Assembly: GCA_025201805.1 (NCBI GenBank)
Contig: MU619329.1
Span: 3,001-67,000 of the forward strand
Reading direction: 5' to 3'
Length of the DNA: 64,000 bases
Source: Parasitella parasitica
Taxonomy: Eukaryota; Mucoromycota; Mucoromycetes; Mucorales; Mucoraceae
The translations under genes and the position numbers were made by a program. Below the pieces are notes generated by a model. The model was not told the origin of the DNA. It did no database searches and was given only the letters and a program-made list of their open reading frames with translations. This document shows positions 60,802 to 64,000 of this stretch, piece after piece. Position 1 is the first letter of the stretch. Every line of letters begins with the position of its first letter.

Positions 60802-62224
60802 TCAACTAATAGGGAATGGCTTTATATTTAAATTACCATTCTTCTGTATGAGATCAATCACAAAGGAAAATACAGCTTGCATATTCTTCTCGTCGTTTTG
60901 TTTTATTGCCTGTTGGATTGCAGATTTAATCAACTCAATAACTGGGTTGAACTGGGGTGTGTCGCCTTGTAAGCTTTGAATTACTTTGAGGATGATGCCC
61001 AAGATATAAATAGCATCAGGCGCTGATGCCGCAGGTGTTGATGTTTGTGTAGGCAAAGATAAAGAAGGAAACCTTGCAGATGTTGTGATTGTTACTGTAG
61101 ATATTACTGACTGACTAGAAGTTACTGTTGCTGTAATTGTTTCTGGTCTTGTCATCTCGTTGGTGATTATAACGGTTTTTGTGATGGTATCTTTACCCGT
61201 ATTATTGCTGCAGAGTTTACTGGAAATAGAGCCAGGAACGGCAGTTTCAGTTTGGAAGAAATTATCCCAAAGACATCCCAATGTCTTTGTGATTGTCGCA
61301 GTTGTCGTTGACGTTGATGGGGTGGCGGTTACAGTTACATATTCTTTGCTAGGTATTGATGTTACAGTAACGTATTCTCTACTGGGAGTAGATGTTACAG
61401 TAACGTATTCTTTACTGGGAGTAGATGTTACAGTTACATATTCTTTACTGGGTGTAGATGTTACAGTTACATATTCTTTACTTGGCGTAGATGTCACAGT
61501 AATATATTCCTTGCGAGGTGTAGACACAACAGTAACGTACTCTTTACTTGGTGTAGCTACGACAGTAATATATTCTAGATTTTTTTGAGTCGTTGTGGAA
61601 TTATTGAATACAGTTGTAGTGTTGAAAACAGTAGTTGTTTTCCTTTGTCCAAAAAAGTCGAATCCATCTGTTGTAATTGTCTTTGTGGATGTGGCAGTAG
61701 TCGTAGTAGTCGTAAGAGGAATTGTTTCAGTTTTAGTAGTCGTGATAGTATATATGCCGAATGGGCCCGGCGTTGGCATTACAGTTGTTGTATACACAGA
61801 TGCTAAGGCGCTACATATTTCTGGCATTACCACTTGTCAATGTAAACACAAATGGTTGAGGTGAGTATTATGTTTTGGCAAAAACACAATCGTTTGGGCA
61901 TTTACATCTTACTGGGGTTTGTGCACTGGTCGCTGGAATTGTTGCATCACTCAATAGCAAAGATGGCGAGCTTGGGTTCCAGGGACCACCAGATAAGTTA
62001 TCAGGGTTTAGGGATTGCAATACTTTTGCTGAAACGCTACTAAAAAATTGATCACCCGAGCTTGAAAACTAATGAATGAATTTAATATGAGATTAATCCA
62101 TAAAAATTACTGTTCCAATTCATATTACACTCTGAGTATAAACATTTCTCAATGGTACCCTAGCAGCAGCAAATACAGAGCATTTGATCTGTAATAGAAA
62201 ATGCAATAAAAGTAGCATCTTCAT
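60802..62224 (-). CDS. Secreted or cell-wall Thr-rich protein with 11-residue tandem repeats
   Basis: The main exon (about 61832-60802) encodes ~340 residues: Thr-rich blocks, eight tandem copies of an 11-residue unit (consensus EYVTVTSTPSK, nucleotides 61575-61312), a short Cys-bearing part, another Thr-rich block, and a helical C-terminus (YILGIILKVIQSL, ELIKSAIQQAIKQ, FSFVIDLIQKNG). Upstream, exon 62224-62129 encodes a signal peptide (MKMLLLLHFLLQIKCSVFAA) and exon 62068 to about 61911 continues in frame (SSSGDQFFSSVSAKVLQSL). The junction between that exon and the main one is unclear: the obvious donor at 61910 leaves the wrong phase, and a later donor near 61888 would fit. The Thr content suggests O-glycosylation and a wall or surface role. 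No GPI signal seen. Family not recognised. Confidence 0.65.
61312..61575 (-). repeat. 33-bp coding minisatellite, eight copies
   Basis: Eight in-frame 33-bp units encode EYVTVTSTPSK variants; inner units are nearly identical and outer ones diverge, as expected for slippage or unequal exchange. Copy number is likely to vary among strains. Confidence 0.9.
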
Positions 62225-62914
62225 GCTTGTAGACAACTTCAACACAACAAAAAGGTTACGAAAAGAGTAGCATCCACATACAACGTATTAGAACTTTAAA
62301 TAAAAGCCAGAATGTTTGGATCTTGACCTACATTCTTTGGTATTGTTTCCATACATATCTCATTCTAATATATTTTATATATTTACATATGACAGAGATA
62401 TCTTCTTGAACATACGTATAATTCCGCCTTTCAGATTTAAAGACATTCTAGTATCAATGCTATTGGTTCAACTCCGTTTTATCACAATAAGTAATTTCAG
62501 TTACTTGCATTGATTGCTAGTAAATTCAACATTTTTTCGTCGTTTGTTCATTTCGTGCTTTTGTTGTTATCAGCGACTTTTAAGAGTCCATACTGCTATT
62601 ATTTTTGAAGATTTAATGAGGATATCGCAGGTCAAGCAGGGTTTGCACTTGAACATTTAATGATAAAGGATTGACATAAGAAATTTTCTTTCTGTGAATT
62701 TTTTGTTCTAATATCATCTAAGTTGTATTTTATTCATTTTTGTAAATAAACTTTTGTTGTTGTATAAAAAAAAAAAGTATAAATACGAGAGTTTCGATTT
62801 AATTAATTTACGTAGAGCTAAAGAAAAGGAAAAGCTTTTGAGAATATGTGAAATGGAATAGAGGAAAATGTGAAAGAAGAAATTATATATATATAAAAAA
62901 GAAATCGAAGATAT
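62225..62914. other. Intergenic region
   Basis: About 690 AT-rich bases between the repeat-protein start and the ARB1 stop. Contains a TATATATATA run (62886-62896) and an A run (62767-62776). No gene seen. Confidence 0.45.
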
Positions 62915-64000
62915 TTACAACTTGACATTCTTTCTGAGTGTTTCCTTGTATTCAGCAATGGAACCAGAGAAAGGTTCAACTTTTCCGTTTTCACAACGCC
63001 AAATTTGCTTTGCAACTTGAGAAATCAAACGGAAATCGTGAGAAACAAGCACTACACCACCGCTGAAAGCGTTGATGGCATCGGCGAGGGAGTCAATGGA
63101 CTCCATATCCAAATGATTAGTAGGTTCATCCAACAAGATGATGTGAGGACGGAGAACAGATAATTCTGCAAATACAAGACGAGACTTGAGACCATCAGAA
63201 AGAGTACTGATGAGAGATGTTTGATGAGAACCACTCAAACCAAAACGACCGAGTTGAGAACGCCAGTGCGCAATATCAGTGGAAACACTGGGGAACTTAT
63301 CACGCATGTAATCGATAGGTGATTTGGTTTGATCGAGTTGGTCATTAGAGTGCTGAGAGTATTTACCAAGCTTCAAAGCAGTATGAGGTTGAACGCGACC
63401 ATCCGTAGGGTGGAGCTCCTTGTTCATCAGCTTAAGCAAAGTAGACTTACCAGCACCATTAGGTCCGACTAACGCGACACGGGAATCCATATCAAAACCC
63501 AATTCGAGATGTCTGTAAAGACAGTTAGCCATATTACCATCATAAGAGAAAGAAACATCCTGGAAGGCGAGAACAGGGGGAGGAAGTTTTTCGACATTAG
63601 TGAAGGTAAACTTGAAAGGCAACGGATTCTCGACTTTTTCAATGAGACCGGCAGCTTCCATCTTATCGATGATCTTCTGCTTGGACTTGGCTTGTCTAAC
63701 CAAGTTGGCATAAGTACCGGCAGAAGCAATGAATTTCTTAATATGAGCAATTTCTTCTTGTTGCTTAGCATAAGCTTTAGCTTGGTTGACTTCATTTTCT
63801 TCCTTGGTCTTGATAAACATATCATAATTACCACCGTAGTAGTTAAGCTTACGCTTATGGGTCAAGTGCATCATGTTGGAACAAACACCGTTCAAGAAAT
63901 CTTGAGAGTGAGAAACGATAACAAGAATACGATCATAAGTTTTCAAGTATTCTTCAAGCCAGACAGTGGCTTCCAAATCCAAATGGTTAGTAGGCTCATC
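62915..64000 (-). CDS. ARB1: ABC-F ATPase Arb1/ABCF2 (partial, 5' part beyond right edge)
   Basis: Open from the right edge to a stop at 62915; 361 residues of the C-terminal part are present, with no intron. It begins inside the first ATPase domain at its Walker B (DEPTNHLDLEATVWLEEYLK), then the H-switch (IVSHSQDFLNGVC), the ABC-F linker (YYGGNYDMF, KQQEEIAHIKKFIASAGTY), and the complete second domain: Walker A GPNGAGKSTLLKL, signature TLSDGLKSRLVFAEL and DEPTNHLDMESIDSL. The signature LSDG in place of LSGG in domain two is normal for Arb1. Arb1 is a cytosolic/nuclear ATPase in ribosome biogenesis. The C-terminus ends YKETLRKNVKL. Confidence 0.95.
   Translation of the reverse strand, partial: DEPTNHLDLEATVWLEEYLKTYDRILVIVSHSQDFLNGVCSNMMHLTHKRKLNYYGGNYDMFIKTKEENEVNQAKAYAKQQEEIAHIKKFIASAGTYANLVRQAKSKQKIIDKMEAAGLIEKVENPLPFKFTFTNVEKLPPPVLAFQDVSFSYDGNMANCLYRHLELGFDMDSRVALVGPNGAGKSTLLKLMNKELHPTDGRVQPHTALKLGKYSQHSNDQLDQTKSPIDYMRDKFPSVSTDIAHWRSQLGRFGLSGSHQTSLISTLSDGLKSRLVFAELSVLRPHIILLDEPTNHLDMESIDSLADAINAFSGGVVLVSHDFRLISQVAKQIWRCENGKVEPFSGSIAEYKETLRKNVKL

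Noticed and set aside
61160-61588. Long plus-strand open frame (142 codons) opposite the Thr-rich repeat protein
   Set aside because: It is periodic because the 33-bp minisatellite is; the minus strand carries the signal-peptide exon, splice sites and a non-repeat C-terminus, so the plus frame is a shadow.
1-64000. tRNA and rRNA genes, CRISPR arrays, bacterial operon signals
   Set aside because: No cloverleaf with A and B boxes found by eye, no regular spacer arrays, and the sequence is a spliced eukaryotic genome. A tRNAscan run could still find a missed tRNA.

Overview
The window is eukaryotic nuclear DNA from a filamentous fungus, most likely an early-diverging mould of the Mucoromycota (Mucorales-like). 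The evidence is AT-rich sequence, densely packed genes with many short introns (about 50-90 nt, GTAAGT/GTATGT donors, TAG/CAG acceptors), and a gene set that mixes fungal genes with several of more animal-like type (a CDK5-type kinase with PCTAIRE, a BRF2-like TFIIB paralogue, an aspartate/glutamate carrier of the aralar type, a GSKIP-domain protein). I assign no species. All gene models were read by eye from splice sites and frame continuity; nearly all sum to an exact number of codons.

Layout. 1-13.3 kb: ricin-B-type lectin (-), GRIP-domain golgin (-), ankyrin protein (+), CDK5/Pho85-type kinase (+), FAD-dependent L-2-hydroxyglutarate dehydrogenase-like enzyme (-), La protein (+), Nrg1-like two-zinc-finger protein (-), Rab5 GTPase (+). 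13.5-17.4 kb: the NMD factor UPF2 (-). 17.96-21.53 kb: a decayed mobile element whose protein resembles Fanzor/TnpB RNA-guided nucleases. 22.8-32.4 kb: a run of plus-strand genes, namely SPB1, AP-2 mu, the adenine glycosylase MUTYH and the GPI transamidase subunit PIG-S. 32.8-40.9 kb: minus-strand mitochondrial aspartate/glutamate carrier, Prp2/DHX16 splicing helicase and KIN17. 41.1-42.5 kb: the BRF2-like factor (+). 42.5-45.4 kb: a gene desert holding a short relic related to the element at 18-21 kb. 45.4-49.1 kb: GSKIP protein (+), vacuolar amino acid transporter (-), Mediator subunit MED21 (-). 51.1-54.8 kb: aspartyl aminopeptidase and a DnaJ/TMEM185-like membrane protein (both +). 56.0-57.0 kb: mitochondrial GTP:AMP phosphotransferase (-). 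57-60.8 kb: non-coding, with a diverged repeat pair. 60.8-62.2 kb: secreted threonine-rich repeat protein (-). 62.9-64.0 kb: C-terminal part of the ABC-F ribosome biogenesis ATPase Arb1 (-), cut by the right edge.

The genes are not a pathway cluster. They are mainly housekeeping functions: RNA metabolism (La, UPF2, SPB1, PRP2, KIN17, ARB1), transcription (MED21, BRF2-like, Nrg1-like), membrane traffic (golgin, Rab5, AP-2 mu) and mitochondria (carrier, adenylate kinase, dehydrogenase). The accessory features of note are the decayed Fanzor-like element and its second partial trace, the fusion-type DnaJ membrane protein, the repeat-bearing secreted protein, and several splicing curiosities (GC-AG introns, last introns placed one codon before the stop).
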